Source: Fimbriimonadales bacterium
GTDB taxonomy: Bacteria; Armatimonadota; Fimbriimonadia; Fimbriimonadales; GBS-DC
DNA length: 64,000 nt
Reading direction: 5' to 3'
Assembly: GCA_026003075.1 (NCBI GenBank)
Contig: BPGO01000005.1
Location: 124,001-188,000 of the forward strand
Shown here: positions 16,786 through 25,829 of the stretch, piece after piece
How the letters are laid out: each line of letters begins with the position of its first letter
Numbering within the stretch: position 1 is the stretch's first letter
Program-made: the position numbers and the translations under genes
Notes under the pieces: generated by a model
Seen by the model: only the letters and a program-made list of their open reading frames with translations
Databases searched by the model: none
Told to the model about the DNA's origin: nothing

Positions 16786-17916
16786 TTAGCAGCCGGCGCC
16801 GAAGTTGAACAGCACAATCAGCAAGTCGGCGTCGTCGACGATTCCGTCGTTGTTTGCGTCGCCAGAGCCGCCCTGATTGCCGAAGTTGAACAGTACAATC
16901 AGCAGATCGGCGTCGTCTACGCAACCGTTGCCATCCAAGTCGCCTTCCACCGGCAAGGGTTGCCCCGAATCGCCGCCGCCGCCCATCTCTAACGACTCAA
17001 TTGTGTAGTCGTCGATCGGCTCATAGAGCAGTTCAAACACGGCGGGCACTTCGATGCTGTCGGGCATCGGATCGCCTACATTGGGCCACGCCATGCCAGC
17101 GAATTCCCCTGACGCCTCCGACTCGACGACGATGCCATCCTGATGTGCTAGGTGGAGACGTGATCGTTCATTGTTTCCAGGTCCTGCATGTCGCATTTTT
17201 ATCAGGGTAATATGACCTATGGGTCTGTTTCTATCCCTAATAACCCGAGCGGCTTCAGGGAGACCATCGCCATTTGTATCCTCGCTTATCCAGTTCAGTC
17301 CTGATGCGCGCAGGTCGAAGAGCAGTTCACGGCGCGTGGAGCCATCGTTGTTGTTTCGATAGACAACATAGACAGGGTCGGTAATCTGTACGCCACACTC
17401 GCTGCCGATGGCATCCTCAAACTGCGGCGCCCAGAAAATAGTGCCTGCGGCGTTAATTTGCGGGCAGGCAATCATGATATACGATTGGGCGTGCGAGTTT
17501 GCTCCGTAGCGCCGGCAGAAGGCGCAGGCGCGTCCAAAGGTTGTATGCTGACCCTGCACACAGTTCGTGCCCGGAAGCCAGTTTACGGAGAAGCTCGCGC
17601 AGGCGCTTGCTACAGCGCATGGCTGCTGCCCGACAGACGCATTGGCGCACTGTGTGTCGTTGCTCGGGATGCTGTATTGCGCTGTTCCGTTATTGGTGTT
17701 GATTACGGGCGTCTGCCCAATCTGCCACGCCGCCGCTTGCGTGTTCCACTTCCAGAACACTTGCGGTTGACAACCTTCAGGCAAGCACACACGGAACTGG
17801 TGCATGACTCGGTAGCTGCAACATCGGTCTTGATTCTGCGCGTAGCTGGGCAGATAGTGCGCCAGCGTGGTCGCAATCGTTAAGGCTCCAATCAGCCAGT
17901 TTGTGTATCGTCTCAT
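16786..17916 (-). CDS. Secreted cysteine-rich protein with dockerin-like C-terminus
   Basis: This 376-aa protein has a signal peptide ending around SYAQ (residue 27), then a cysteine-rich domain (about 14 Cys in residues 30-170, with CCSYRV and CAFCRR), a middle domain without recognised motifs, and a C-terminal dockerin-like pair: DLDGNGCVDDADLLIVLFNF and DANNDGIVDDADLLIVLF, ending FNFGAGC. ATG 17916 is chosen for the GGAGGA upstream; an open frame begins 17 codons earlier without support. A TATAAT at 18020-18025 gives a leader of about 95 nt. Extracellular disulfides or metal binding seem likely; function unknown. Confidence 0.7.
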   Translation of the reverse strand: MRRYTNWLIGALTIATTLAHYLPSYAQNQDRCCSYRVMHQFRVCLPEGCQPQVFWKWNTQAAAWQIGQTPVINTNNGTAQYSIPSNDTQCANASVGQQPCAVASACASFSVNWLPGTNCVQGQHTTFGRACAFCRRYGANSHAQSYIMIACPQINAAGTIFWAPQFEDAIGSECGVQITDPVYVVYRNNNDGSTRRELLFDLRASGLNWISEDTNGDGLPEAARVIRDRNRPIGHITLIKMRHAGPGNNERSRLHLAHQDGIVVESEASGEFAGMAWPNVGDPMPDSIEVPAVFELLYEPIDDYTIESLEMGGGGDSGQPLPVEGDLDGNGCVDDADLLIVLFNFGNQGGSGDANNDGIVDDADLLIVLFNFGAGC

Positions 17917-18094
17917 CACAGATGTCCTCCATTCTCTTAATGCAGCCTGCGCTGCCGATGTACCCAAAGTAGGAGTTAGACGCGGCGGAATTCGTGAGAA
18001 GTTCCCGCTGCCGACTCACATTATAGCCCAGATTTCGCGGGAACTTTCCAAAACTGATATAAACACCGAGGGGCGTCGGGGGGATCGGAAAGCG

Positions 18095-18787
18095 TCACTC
18101 GCCTAAAATTCGATACTTGAGGAGCGTCCAGAGGGCTTCAACGCCGTCCGTCCAGCGGATTTTTTTGCCTGCGCGCTTGGTACGAGGTTGATAGGCTTCT
18201 AAGGGCACTTCACGGATGGGGATTCCGCGTTTCAGCACTTTGGCTGTGACTTCGGGACAGAATTCGAATCGTTGGCAGCGGAGCGGGATGGACTTCAGCA
18301 GGTCGGCGCGGAAGGCTTTGTAGCATGTGGCTTCGTCGTGGAGGGGGTAGCGATACAGCAGGCGTACCGCCCACGCCAGCACCCGATTGGCGATTTTATT
18401 GGGGAGCGGCATCGTGGGGGGCAGCCCATGCTCGAAACGATTGCCATATACCACCTGCGCCTCGCCCCGCACGATGGGGTCCACCACGCGCGGGATTTCG
18501 TTCGGGTCGTATTCCAAGTCGGCGTCTTGGATGATAATAATATCGCCTGTAGCATGCGCGATGCCCGTGCGGATGGCGGCGCCCTTGCCTTGATTGCGTT
18601 CGTGGCGGATGGCGATGATGTCGGGCTGCTCGGCTAAGATGTCGGGGGTCTTATCGTGCGAGCCGTCGTCCACGACGATAATCTCTTTGCGAAACGGGGC
18701 GCGACGCAAGCGTTCCAGAAGCTCGTTCAGGGTCGCCTCTTCGTTGTACACGGGCACAATCACGCTAATCAGCGGCTCGGACGCCAT
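18095..18787 (-). CDS. GT2-family glycosyltransferase, DPM1-like
   Basis: The 230-aa GT-A protein starts [18 protein letters not shown] and has [11 protein letters not shown] and the metal-binding DADLEYDP motif, the pattern of dolichyl/polyprenyl-phosphate mannose or glucose synthases. There are no C-terminal membrane helices. It would charge a polyprenyl phosphate with a hexose from GDP- or UDP-sugar. TAGAAT lies 10 nt before the ATG without a clear Shine-Dalgarno. It is divergent from the 542-aa protein gene at 18861. Confidence 0.87.
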   Translation of the reverse strand: MASEPLISVIVPVYNEEATLNELLERLRRAPFRKEIIVVDDGSHDKTPDILAEQPDIIAIRHERNQGKGAAIRTGIAHATGDIIIIQDADLEYDPNEIPRVVDPIVRGEAQVVYGNRFEHGLPPTMPLPNKIANRVLAWAVRLLYRYPLHDEATCYKAFRADLLKSIPLRCQRFEFCPEVTAKVLKRGIPIREVPLEAYQPRTKRAGKKIRWTDGVEALWTLLKYRILGE

Positions 18788-18845
18788 AACTGGCTCAATT
18801 CTACCTTTTTGGAACCATCCCCTATTGCGACGCGGGATTTCGTGC

Positions 18846-18851
18846 TATAAT
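18846..18851 (+). promoter_or_regulatory. Leaderless-type -10 (TATAAT) of the gene at 18861
   Basis: TATAAT nine bases before the ATG with no ribosome-binding site; an out-of-frame ATG lies in the gap. Confidence 0.45.
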
Positions 18852-18860
18852 AGACATGCT

Positions 18861-20489
18861 ATGCCTCGGAAGCAGGTGGCTTTGATTGTGCCTCACAACG
18901 ATCGGGCAAGCGCCGCGTATTCGCGCAATTTGAGACTGGCGCGACAGTGGCGCAACGCGCTTCTTCTGTGGGGGGTGGAGAGTACCATCATCGTCGCAGG
19001 CGATGTCTCTAAAAGCCAGTTCCAGCAGCAATATGACTTTGGAATCGTGCCCACGATGGAGAACCTCACGGGCAGCATGGCAATCAACAGCTGGCTCGAC
19101 TATGCTTCGGGCGATAAGCCGCTCTATCTGTGTGGTTATCACATTCCGCAAGGCACGGCGGGCACACCTGTCACGGGCGTTGTGGGGCTGACGCCGATAG
19201 AGAACAGCACGACCAACATCAAGCGCGTGGGGCGCCGCGCTTTGTGGCAGTCGGGCGCGATGGTGTATGTCGCCAGCTACGCCGCGCAGATGAACAATGT
19301 CTACTACGGGCTGCGCGTGGATACCAGCAACCCGCAGCTCCAAGTGCTCCTGCGCCCTGACCCTGACTTGCACACGGCGGATTCGCATGTGTTCGTCGCG
19401 CGTTGGTACAACCGCTACTTTTTGCCCACCACCACCGACGGCTTCAATCGCTCGTTGTGGGTGGTTCCGTGGATCTTGGTGAACGAGAACGCCGAGCCTG
19501 AGTGGGCGCGCCCCTGGACGGCGGATATCGACCACATCATCAGCGTTTCCAACTCGCAGATGAACTTCAACTACTACCTGCAGACCTTCCAGTGGCTGTA
19601 CACTTTTTGCCAGCAGACAGGGCTGGTGGTGCACTGTGGGGCGACGACGAGTGCGCTTAACAACATCCGCCCTACCTCTCCCTACCTCCACCGCAATGGT
19701 CGCACCTACAACAGCCAAATGCAGCAAATCCACCAAGTGCTCCTGGCAGAACAGCATCGCTACTTCCCGGTGTGCCTGCACGATCATTTCTGGACGATTG
19801 AAGACACGCGGGGCAGTGGAGGGGTAACCACTTTCACGAACCCCTACGGTACATTTCGCGAAATGAACTCGCCGGCGGCGTTCCGCGCCCACTGGAAAGG
19901 CAGCATGGACGAAATGCAGCAGATGGGTTTCAGCGATTGCCACTGCAGCCACTACCGCTATGCGAACTTCGCCAACAACCAGTTTTCCGACCGCTATCTA
20001 CGCTTCCTGCGCGATGAGACGCCCCTGCGCGCGGTGCGTATCTGGTCGGGAAGTTGCGTCGTCTCACCGCACACGCGTTTTATGGCGCCTGCCCCCTTCA
20101 CGCGCAACCCCCTGGAGCGCCGCTACGGAATCGAGATTGTGAACTCCTACGACTCGCTCTGGGTGAACGCCGACAGCAGCGCGAACCTGATGAATCGGCT
20201 CAATATCGCCGTGCTGGACGGGTACGGCAGTTCTTCAGAAAATGTGGAAATTCTGTGGGCGCGGGTGATGGGGCACCGGTTTGGGAATCTCATGTGGGAG
20301 CGGTGGCTGCGTGATGGGGCGCTCCACTACCACCACCAAGTCGAGATGGCGACCGAGTACCCCAGCCCCGCGATGTATGTGTACGAACAGATGCGCAACT
20401 GGCGACAGATTCTGAGCGGCTGGATATTCCTGGGCAGTATCAAAGATGCCGTCACTTGGCGCAATCGAGTACGGAGCACGCTGGGCTAA
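18861..20489 (+). CDS. Conserved-looking protein of unknown function in the EPS locus
   Basis: I do not recognise this 542-aa protein. It has no signal peptide, and starts MPRKQVALIVPHNDRASAAY. It contains a TADIDH segment (about residue 225), two His-rich stretches (LHDHFWTIEDTRG and DCHCSHYRYANF) and many Trp and Tyr residues. The DxD/HxxH-like pattern and the alternating strand-helix feel are reminiscent of polysaccharide deacetylase or other carbohydrate-active barrels, but I cannot align it to one. ATG 18861 is chosen because the -10 lies just upstream and the reading frame before it crosses the divergent gene. Its stop overlaps the convergent GT2 stop within CTAA. Confidence 0.6.
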   Translation: MPRKQVALIVPHNDRASAAYSRNLRLARQWRNALLLWGVESTIIVAGDVSKSQFQQQYDFGIVPTMENLTGSMAINSWLDYASGDKPLYLCGYHIPQGTAGTPVTGVVGLTPIENSTTNIKRVGRRALWQSGAMVYVASYAAQMNNVYYGLRVDTSNPQLQVLLRPDPDLHTADSHVFVARWYNRYFLPTTTDGFNRSLWVVPWILVNENAEPEWARPWTADIDHIISVSNSQMNFNYYLQTFQWLYTFCQQTGLVVHCGATTSALNNIRPTSPYLHRNGRTYNSQMQQIHQVLLAEQHRYFPVCLHDHFWTIEDTRGSGGVTTFTNPYGTFREMNSPAAFRAHWKGSMDEMQQMGFSDCHCSHYRYANFANNQFSDRYLRFLRDETPLRAVRIWSGSCVVSPHTRFMAPAPFTRNPLERRYGIEIVNSYDSLWVNADSSANLMNRLNIAVLDGYGSSSENVEILWARVMGHRFGNLMWERWLRDGALHYHHQVEMATEYPSPAMYVYEQMRNWRQILSGWIFLGSIKDAVTWRNRVRSTLG

Positions 20490-21430
20490 CGGAACGCCTC
20501 CCAGTCGTAATGCGTATTTTCTCCTCGCAGGCGTCGCCAGAGCGCCACAGGTAGACTTTGTATCAAGTGAATAATCACACGCGGATACACTCGGTAGACA
20601 CTCCACGCCTTGCGCCAGTCACGGCGTTTGAGCGCATCGGCGAATTGGGGATAGGCGCGCGCCCACATAATGCGCCGATAATCCTCCACAAGGGCTCGAC
20701 GCAGTAAAGCATCTGCACGCACCTGCGGATGGCTGAAGAGAGTTTGATACACGCGCAACGGTTGCGACAGGTCGAAAAAATGGCGTCTGTAGGTGGACCC
20801 GCGATGCATGCGATAGCGGTACAGCGGCTCTGGCAACACTCCGCACCCTCCCGCCTCGAGGGTAAGCAGCGTCTGGAATAGGTAATCTTCGCCTAATGTA
20901 ATATCCTCGCGATAACGCAGCCCGGATTGCACCAGTAGGTCGCGTCTAAAGAATGGCTTCAAGGCGAGGTGCGCGCGGATGGCTTCTATGGGGGTGAGGC
21001 GCGTCGGTTCGGTGGGGGTGGGCGCGTGTGCCGAAAAAAACACCCCCAAAGGTTCTCCCGTGTCAGCGTCTATTTGGCGGTACACATCGTAGATCAGCGC
21101 CACATTGAGCATCTCGGCAGTGCGTAAAAGCCGTTCCAAGCGCGTGGGTTCGTACTCGTCGTCTGCATCCAGCACAGTAATCCAATCGCCTTGGGCGACC
21201 TCTAAGGCACGATTACGCCCTGCAGCGGGACCCAAGTTGCGCGTATGTTGCAGGAGGCGTATGCGTGGGTCGGTGTATTTTTGAACCACGGACACGGTCG
21301 CATCGGTCGAGGCGTCATCAACCACGATGAGCTCCCAGTCGGTATGGGTTTGCTGGAGCACGGTCTCGATGGCTTGCCCGATAGAGCGCTCCGCATTATA
21401 GGCAGTAGTTATGACGGAGACCAAAGGCAT
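20486..21430 (-). CDS. GT2-family glycosyltransferase
   Basis: The 314-aa protein has the GT-A signature: VSVITTAYNAERSIGQAIE, ELIVVDDASTDAT, and the metal-binding WITVLDADDEYEP. The C-terminal 80 residues are basic and amphipathic, as in membrane-associated EPS glycosyltransferases. It is a clear paralog of the enzyme at 26877 (same length, same VVDDASTD and VLDADD contexts, and a matching tail). ATG 21430 begins the family N-terminus; TATCCT lies 6 nt upstream. Confidence 0.87.
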   Translation of the reverse strand: MPLVSVITTAYNAERSIGQAIETVLQQTHTDWELIVVDDASTDATVSVVQKYTDPRIRLLQHTRNLGPAAGRNRALEVAQGDWITVLDADDEYEPTRLERLLRTAEMLNVALIYDVYRQIDADTGEPLGVFFSAHAPTPTEPTRLTPIEAIRAHLALKPFFRRDLLVQSGLRYREDITLGEDYLFQTLLTLEAGGCGVLPEPLYRYRMHRGSTYRRHFFDLSQPLRVYQTLFSHPQVRADALLRRALVEDYRRIMWARAYPQFADALKRRDWRKAWSVYRVYPRVIIHLIQSLPVALWRRLRGENTHYDWEAFR

Positions 21431-21484
21431 AATTAGAGGATACCGAAGGGGGTGCGCGGCGGCAGCCCCACCGCGCACCATTGG

Positions 21485-23386
21485 TTAGCGTATAGGGGTT
21501 GGTGGTGTGCTGGGCAGTGTTGGCTTCCCTTCGTCGGCGGGTAGGGGTTGGATCTTGCCCTTCGCAGGCGGATAATTCTGGAGGGCGCTGCTCGCACGCA
21601 CGAAAATCAACCCCTCTTTCGGATAGAGCTTGATGCGCGTGCCTGCCGGGTAGACCCGCCCCGAACGCAGCTCCCAATAGTCGGCGTCCAGAATCCAACT
21701 GAACACCGCGCCGTCCTTGAACAGCGGACGAATGTTGCCCGTGGGATTTACCAACACGAAACCGTTCTGGAACGGACGATAGTACAACCCGCCTTGATAA
21801 TCGGAGGAACGGAAGTAGACTTGGTAGTTGCCTGTCGGTTGCCCTAAGGGCACATCGAAGTCGGCGTCGGGTCGCCAGCTGCGTTGGCGTCCAAAGGGCG
21901 TCCCGTCGTAGTAGTGCTTATCCAGATAGAGATAGATATTGTCGTCGGCGCAGAGCAAGAAACTCGCCAGCGCATAGATCTTCTGCCGACGCCCCTCCAC
22001 AGGGTCGCTCACGCCGTACCCAGAATAGACTACGCGCAAGCGCGGACGGTTCTCCACAAGCGTGTTGAGCTGGCTCTCCCAAATGTAAAAAGGTAGGTAT
22101 CCGGGAGGCGTCTGAAAGATATGCGTGAAGACCTGCTCCACGAGCATGCCGTCCAGCAGCCCTTGGCGCATAAAATAGGTGTGCGGCTGATCGCGCGTGT
22201 ACGAATTGCCCGCCGCGTTGATAATAAACTGAATGTCCCGTCCATCCAGCACCGTACGCATATTCATCAGGTGCTTACGCATCGCCGCCATGCGACTGGC
22301 GGGGGTGGGGTACTTCTGTAATAAAAAGTTGCTAAAGAAGAAATCGATAAAGCTATCAAAGTGGATGATGTCTTTACCTGGGTCAGCGTAGGTCATGTAG
22401 AGTCCTACATTCTGCGCCCCCCAGTTGGAGACCTCAGGGTTGCCGATGTCCATCAGAAAGAGCGAGGTACCAAACTGCTGGCGCTGCCCATAGATGTTCA
22501 GCAAAAACCACTCGGGATGGAAACGATTGGCATAATTGTACCCAAAAATGTCGCGCGGTCCCCAGTAGTTGGGATCATTGTTATTCGAGCTATACACGAG
22601 GTTGTAGTAGATGATATTTTTCAAGTCGGGGCGATGCGTGCGTAGAGCTTTAATATCCGCCCAGTTGGCGATAATGGCGTCGAACTCGCGAGCATAGTAG
22701 ACCCAGTCGCGCTGGCTCTCTTCTGCCCAGGGGTAGTACGGTGTGATGATTTTGAGCGAGCGCGGTTGGTGGCTGCGCCAGCGTTTGCTTCCCGTCACTT
22801 CCAGTTTGTCGAAGCGAATCTCGCCCGAAGAGGCGCCTGCATTTGTGCGCACGATAATGTCCAGATAAATCCCTGCTGGATCGGAAGCGGGTACCGTGTA
22901 GGTCAGACTAATTTGTGTCCACTCAGTAGGGGGAGTAGCTGTGTTGAGTAGCGTCGCCGTTCCACTGCCGCTAATGCCGCGCGCCTGCACAATCAAATTC
23001 GCATTGTTCCAGCTGGAGGCTTTGACCCAGAGGCGAATGTCGATAGTCTCCCCCACTTGCGGATAGTCCTCCGAAGGGAAATACATGGTCATCGTGATTC
23101 GTCCATCCGCGCTGCTGGATGAGCTGCGACTGAACTGAAGGCGTTGGGAAGCCAGTCCGCTCACTTTGTCGTCCGTGTCTAACGAGGGGGTAAATCCAGA
23201 GGGCAGGCTAAACGAGAAGCCCTCGGCACGCCCGTCACGAACTAACCCTGAATTGACATTCCCCGCATAGTAGTCGAAATCAAATTCGCCGAACAGGGTC
23301 GCATAGTTAATCAGCGGCGCTTCCTGAGCCATACTGAACGCCAGCGTTAGACTGACCAACCCCAGTGCTGTCTTAATTTTGTTCAT
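21485..23386 (-). CDS. Secreted putative glycoside hydrolase (paralog of 3262)
   Basis: This 633-aa protein has a signal peptide (MNKIKTALGLVSLTLAFSMA), a jelly-roll-like N-terminal module (about residues 30-230) and a hydrolase-like domain (about 240-570). It shares with the protein at 3262 the motifs PEWFLLN, HFDSF (an Asp after a strand) and DGMLVEQV (Glu near 416), consistent with a TIM-barrel GHL15-type enzyme. The last 50 residues are Pro-rich (LPADEGKPTLPSTPPTPIR) with no DUF11 domain. ATG 23386 has GAGGAG upstream and TATAAT at 23411-23416. It probably acts on the glycan exported by this locus. Confidence 0.68.
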   Translation of the reverse strand: MNKIKTALGLVSLTLAFSMAQEAPLINYATLFGEFDFDYYAGNVNSGLVRDGRAEGFSFSLPSGFTPSLDTDDKVSGLASQRLQFSRSSSSSADGRITMTMYFPSEDYPQVGETIDIRLWVKASSWNNANLIVQARGISGSGTATLLNTATPPTEWTQISLTYTVPASDPAGIYLDIIVRTNAGASSGEIRFDKLEVTGSKRWRSHQPRSLKIITPYYPWAEESQRDWVYYAREFDAIIANWADIKALRTHRPDLKNIIYYNLVYSSNNNDPNYWGPRDIFGYNYANRFHPEWFLLNIYGQRQQFGTSLFLMDIGNPEVSNWGAQNVGLYMTYADPGKDIIHFDSFIDFFFSNFLLQKYPTPASRMAAMRKHLMNMRTVLDGRDIQFIINAAGNSYTRDQPHTYFMRQGLLDGMLVEQVFTHIFQTPPGYLPFYIWESQLNTLVENRPRLRVVYSGYGVSDPVEGRRQKIYALASFLLCADDNIYLYLDKHYYDGTPFGRQRSWRPDADFDVPLGQPTGNYQVYFRSSDYQGGLYYRPFQNGFVLVNPTGNIRPLFKDGAVFSWILDADYWELRSGRVYPAGTRIKLYPKEGLIFVRASSALQNYPPAKGKIQPLPADEGKPTLPSTPPTPIR

Positions 23387-23473
23387 AACAACTCTCCTCT
23401 CGGACAGCCTATTATACCACAATTTGAACCCATCTGCGGGCGAGAACACTGTAAAAGGGGCGAGATTGATTGG

Positions 23474-23479
23474 TATAAT
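23474..23479 (+). promoter_or_regulatory. Extended -10 (TGGTATAAT) before a GTG start
   Basis: TATAAT preceded by TGG (extended -10) and ending 6 nt before the GTG at 23486; this spacing allows only a leaderless transcript. Confidence 0.5.
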
Positions 23480-23485
23480 CCTACT

Positions 23486-24397
23486 GTGAGGCGTGAGCAG
23501 GCGTCGGTTCCGCGCTGGCGCCAAATCGTGCGCGAGTGGCGATGGACCTGGAGCGAAAGCCGTAAATGGGCATCACCATGGCGCTATGTGGCGTTTCGAA
23601 TGTTGCGACGCTGGGGGCTGAACGGCCGCTGGGTATTTCGCTATGCAGGAGCGCGGTTCTATCTATTCAGTACCCCGATGACGCAGTTGATGTTCTTTGA
23701 CGCGCCCCGCTGGCACGGCGCACACGACCTCCAAGTGCTCAAGCGTCTCTTACGCGCAGGAGACACGCTTATAGACATCGGCGCGAATGTGGGGTCGCAC
23801 ATCATTCCCCTGGCGAAGTGGCTGGGCACCGCGACACAAGCCTATGCTTTCGAAGCGCACCCGCGTGTGTTTCAGTACTTGCAGGCGAACGCCAAACTCA
23901 ATCGCCTTACTAACCTGCATCTCTATCCCTACGCCTTGGGCGAGCGGGAGGGCGAGGTGCGCTTCACCGACTTGCACACGGACGACTTGAACCGCGTGGC
24001 GTCCGAAACCGCCGATGCGCCCATGATTTGTGTGCCCATGCGTCCCTTGGACTCGTTTGAATGCGCCCATCAGTCCATCACGCTCATCAAGTTAGATGTG
24101 GAAGGGTATGAGTTGTTTGTGTTGCGCGGTGGGGAGCAAGCATTGCAACAGACACAACTGCTCTATGTGGAAGTGTGCGATTCGCATACCGAGTTGTATG
24201 GTTATCGCGTACGCGATTTGGCGACTTTTTTGCGCGCGCGGGGGTGGCAGCTGTATCGGGTGAGCAGCGTGCAGCCGTTGCGTCTGTCGGTCGTGGAGGC
24301 GGAACCTTATGCGGCGGAGTGGGAGAACTGGCTGGGCGTGCGCGACATGAACTGGCTTCAGGCACGCATCGATGTGGAGGTGCTGGATGGGGGCTGA
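23486..24397 (+). CDS. FkbM-family methyltransferase
   Basis: The 303-aa SAM-dependent methyltransferase has motif I TLIDIGANVGSHIIPLAKWLG, AYAFEAHPRVF and the FkbM hallmark LIKLDVEGYELFVLRGGEQ. It probably O-methylates a sugar of the exported glycan. The start is GTG with TATAAT 6 nt upstream, so translation likely begins on a leaderless message. It overlaps the downstream flippase gene by 11 nt, making a methyltransferase-flippase-GT2 transcript. Confidence 0.85.
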   Translation: MRREQASVPRWRQIVREWRWTWSESRKWASPWRYVAFRMLRRWGLNGRWVFRYAGARFYLFSTPMTQLMFFDAPRWHGAHDLQVLKRLLRAGDTLIDIGANVGSHIIPLAKWLGTATQAYAFEAHPRVFQYLQANAKLNRLTNLHLYPYALGEREGEVRFTDLHTDDLNRVASETADAPMICVPMRPLDSFECAHQSITLIKLDVEGYELFVLRGGEQALQQTQLLYVEVCDSHTELYGYRVRDLATFLRARGWQLYRVSSVQPLRLSVVEAEPYAAEWENWLGVRDMNWLQARIDVEVLDGG

Positions 24398-25829
24398 GCC
24401 GAGCCTGCGCCGCCGTGCCGTGGAAGGGAGCGTGTACCTCACGGTGCGCCGACTGGTGGGGATGGGGCTTTCCATAGCGGGCATGCTGCTGATTACGCGC
24501 ATCGTCGGCCCTGAAAACTATGGGCTGTTCGCGTCAGCGGTGGGGCTTTATACCTATTTATCGCTCGTGACGCAGTTGGGCGTGCGCGTGTATCTTATCC
24601 GCAGTCCCCGTGACGAATCGCTTCGACTTTTCCATCTCGGATTCTGGTTGCTGTTGGGGTGGAGCCTGCTTCTGACGGCAGCGGCGCTGTTGGGACTCGT
24701 TATCGCAGGGCATTTTTGGATTCGCACGGAGGGGTTCTTGCCCGTGGCGGTTCTGGTCTGCTTGGGGTTGCCGTTCGCCGCCGCCGCGGTCGCGCCTCAG
24801 GCGTTGCTGGAGCAGGGGCTGAACTACAAGCGGTTAGCCACGGTGGAGGTGACGGCGCAGGTGAGCTCTTACATCGTGGGGATTCCGCTGGCGCAGTTGG
24901 GGTATGGAGTTTGGGCGTTGGTGGCGTCGTTCTGGGCGTCGCTGCTAATAGGGGTCGTGGGAGCGTTTTGGGCGTCGTGCTATCGACCGCGCTGGTACTG
25001 GAACCGCACCGAACAGCGCGACATGGTGCGTTTTAGCCTTGCGCAGGCGACCGCCGAGTGGCTGTATATGGCGAAAAATCTCGCGCCTGCACTGGTGCTG
25101 TTGCCTCTGGGTGGCAAGGAGGCAGCGGGCTACTTCGCGTTGGCGAACCGCCTGATGGAGATGCTGAACTTCGTGCAGTTTTCCATTCGCCGCGTGGCGT
25201 TGCCTGTGTACGCGCGCGTTCAGCACGAACCTGCGAAGCTCCTCCGCGCGCTCTATTTATCGTCGCTGGGGCAGATTTTAGCGTTGGGCGGCGCATGCTT
25301 GGGCTTTGTGCTGCTGGCGTGGTACCTGCTGCCGCCGCTGTTTGGAGCGCAGTGGAACATCCCGATGGTGATTCTCACGCTGGCGGTGCTGGCTTCGGAG
25401 CAGTTATTAACGGCGGTGTTTGGTTCCCATGCGCAGGGGCTGTTCGCGGTGCGCCAGCCGCAGGTGGTGACCCGCGCCGCAGCGCTCTTTGCGCCGAACC
25501 TGTATCTCTCGACGGCGTTGGCGGTCTGGCTCGCGCCTGCATCTTGGGCGCCCGTTGCCTATGCCCTGGCGTACTACTGGGCGCACCTGCCGAACAACTA
25601 CTTCTTGCATCGGGGAGTGCAGCGCTTTATTGGACAGCCGATTTATGGCGTCAGTCTGGTGTGGGCGATTGCGCTCAGCATCGCGCTCTTCGCCCCCGTC
25701 GCGTACTATCTGCCCTTGGCGGCGTTGGGCGTGTTCATACTGCCTGTTAGCCGACGCGCACTGCGGGAGATTCTGCACGAGTTGCGCGTCGCCCAAACCC
25801 CTCAAGCAGGAGGTATGCTTAAACCGTGA
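24387..25829 (+). CDS. Wzx-type oligosaccharide flippase
   Basis: This 480-aa inner-membrane protein has about 12-14 hydrophobic segments and the motif RIVGPENYGLFASAVG near the N-terminus, nearly the same as in the flippase at 67 (RIVGPQGYGVFASAFG), so they are paralogs. It flips a lipid-linked glycan unit. ATG 24387 has GGAGG nine bases upstream and overlaps the methyltransferase stop. The downstream GT2 begins inside its stop codon. Confidence 0.88.
   Translation: MGAEPSLRRRAVEGSVYLTVRRLVGMGLSIAGMLLITRIVGPENYGLFASAVGLYTYLSLVTQLGVRVYLIRSPRDESLRLFHLGFWLLLGWSLLLTAAALLGLVIAGHFWIRTEGFLPVAVLVCLGLPFAAAAVAPQALLEQGLNYKRLATVEVTAQVSSYIVGIPLAQLGYGVWALVASFWASLLIGVVGAFWASCYRPRWYWNRTEQRDMVRFSLAQATAEWLYMAKNLAPALVLLPLGGKEAAGYFALANRLMEMLNFVQFSIRRVALPVYARVQHEPAKLLRALYLSSLGQILALGGACLGFVLLAWYLLPPLFGAQWNIPMVILTLAVLASEQLLTAVFGSHAQGLFAVRQPQVVTRAAALFAPNLYLSTALAVWLAPASWAPVAYALAYYWAHLPNNYFLHRGVQRFIGQPIYGVSLVWAIALSIALFAPVAYYLPLAALGVFILPVSRRALREILHELRVAQTPQAGGMLKP

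Noticed and set aside
18822-19952. Long minus-strand open frame over the 542-aa protein gene
   Set aside because: His/Arg-rich shadow; the plus-strand frame has a promoter at the right spacing and a better protein composition.
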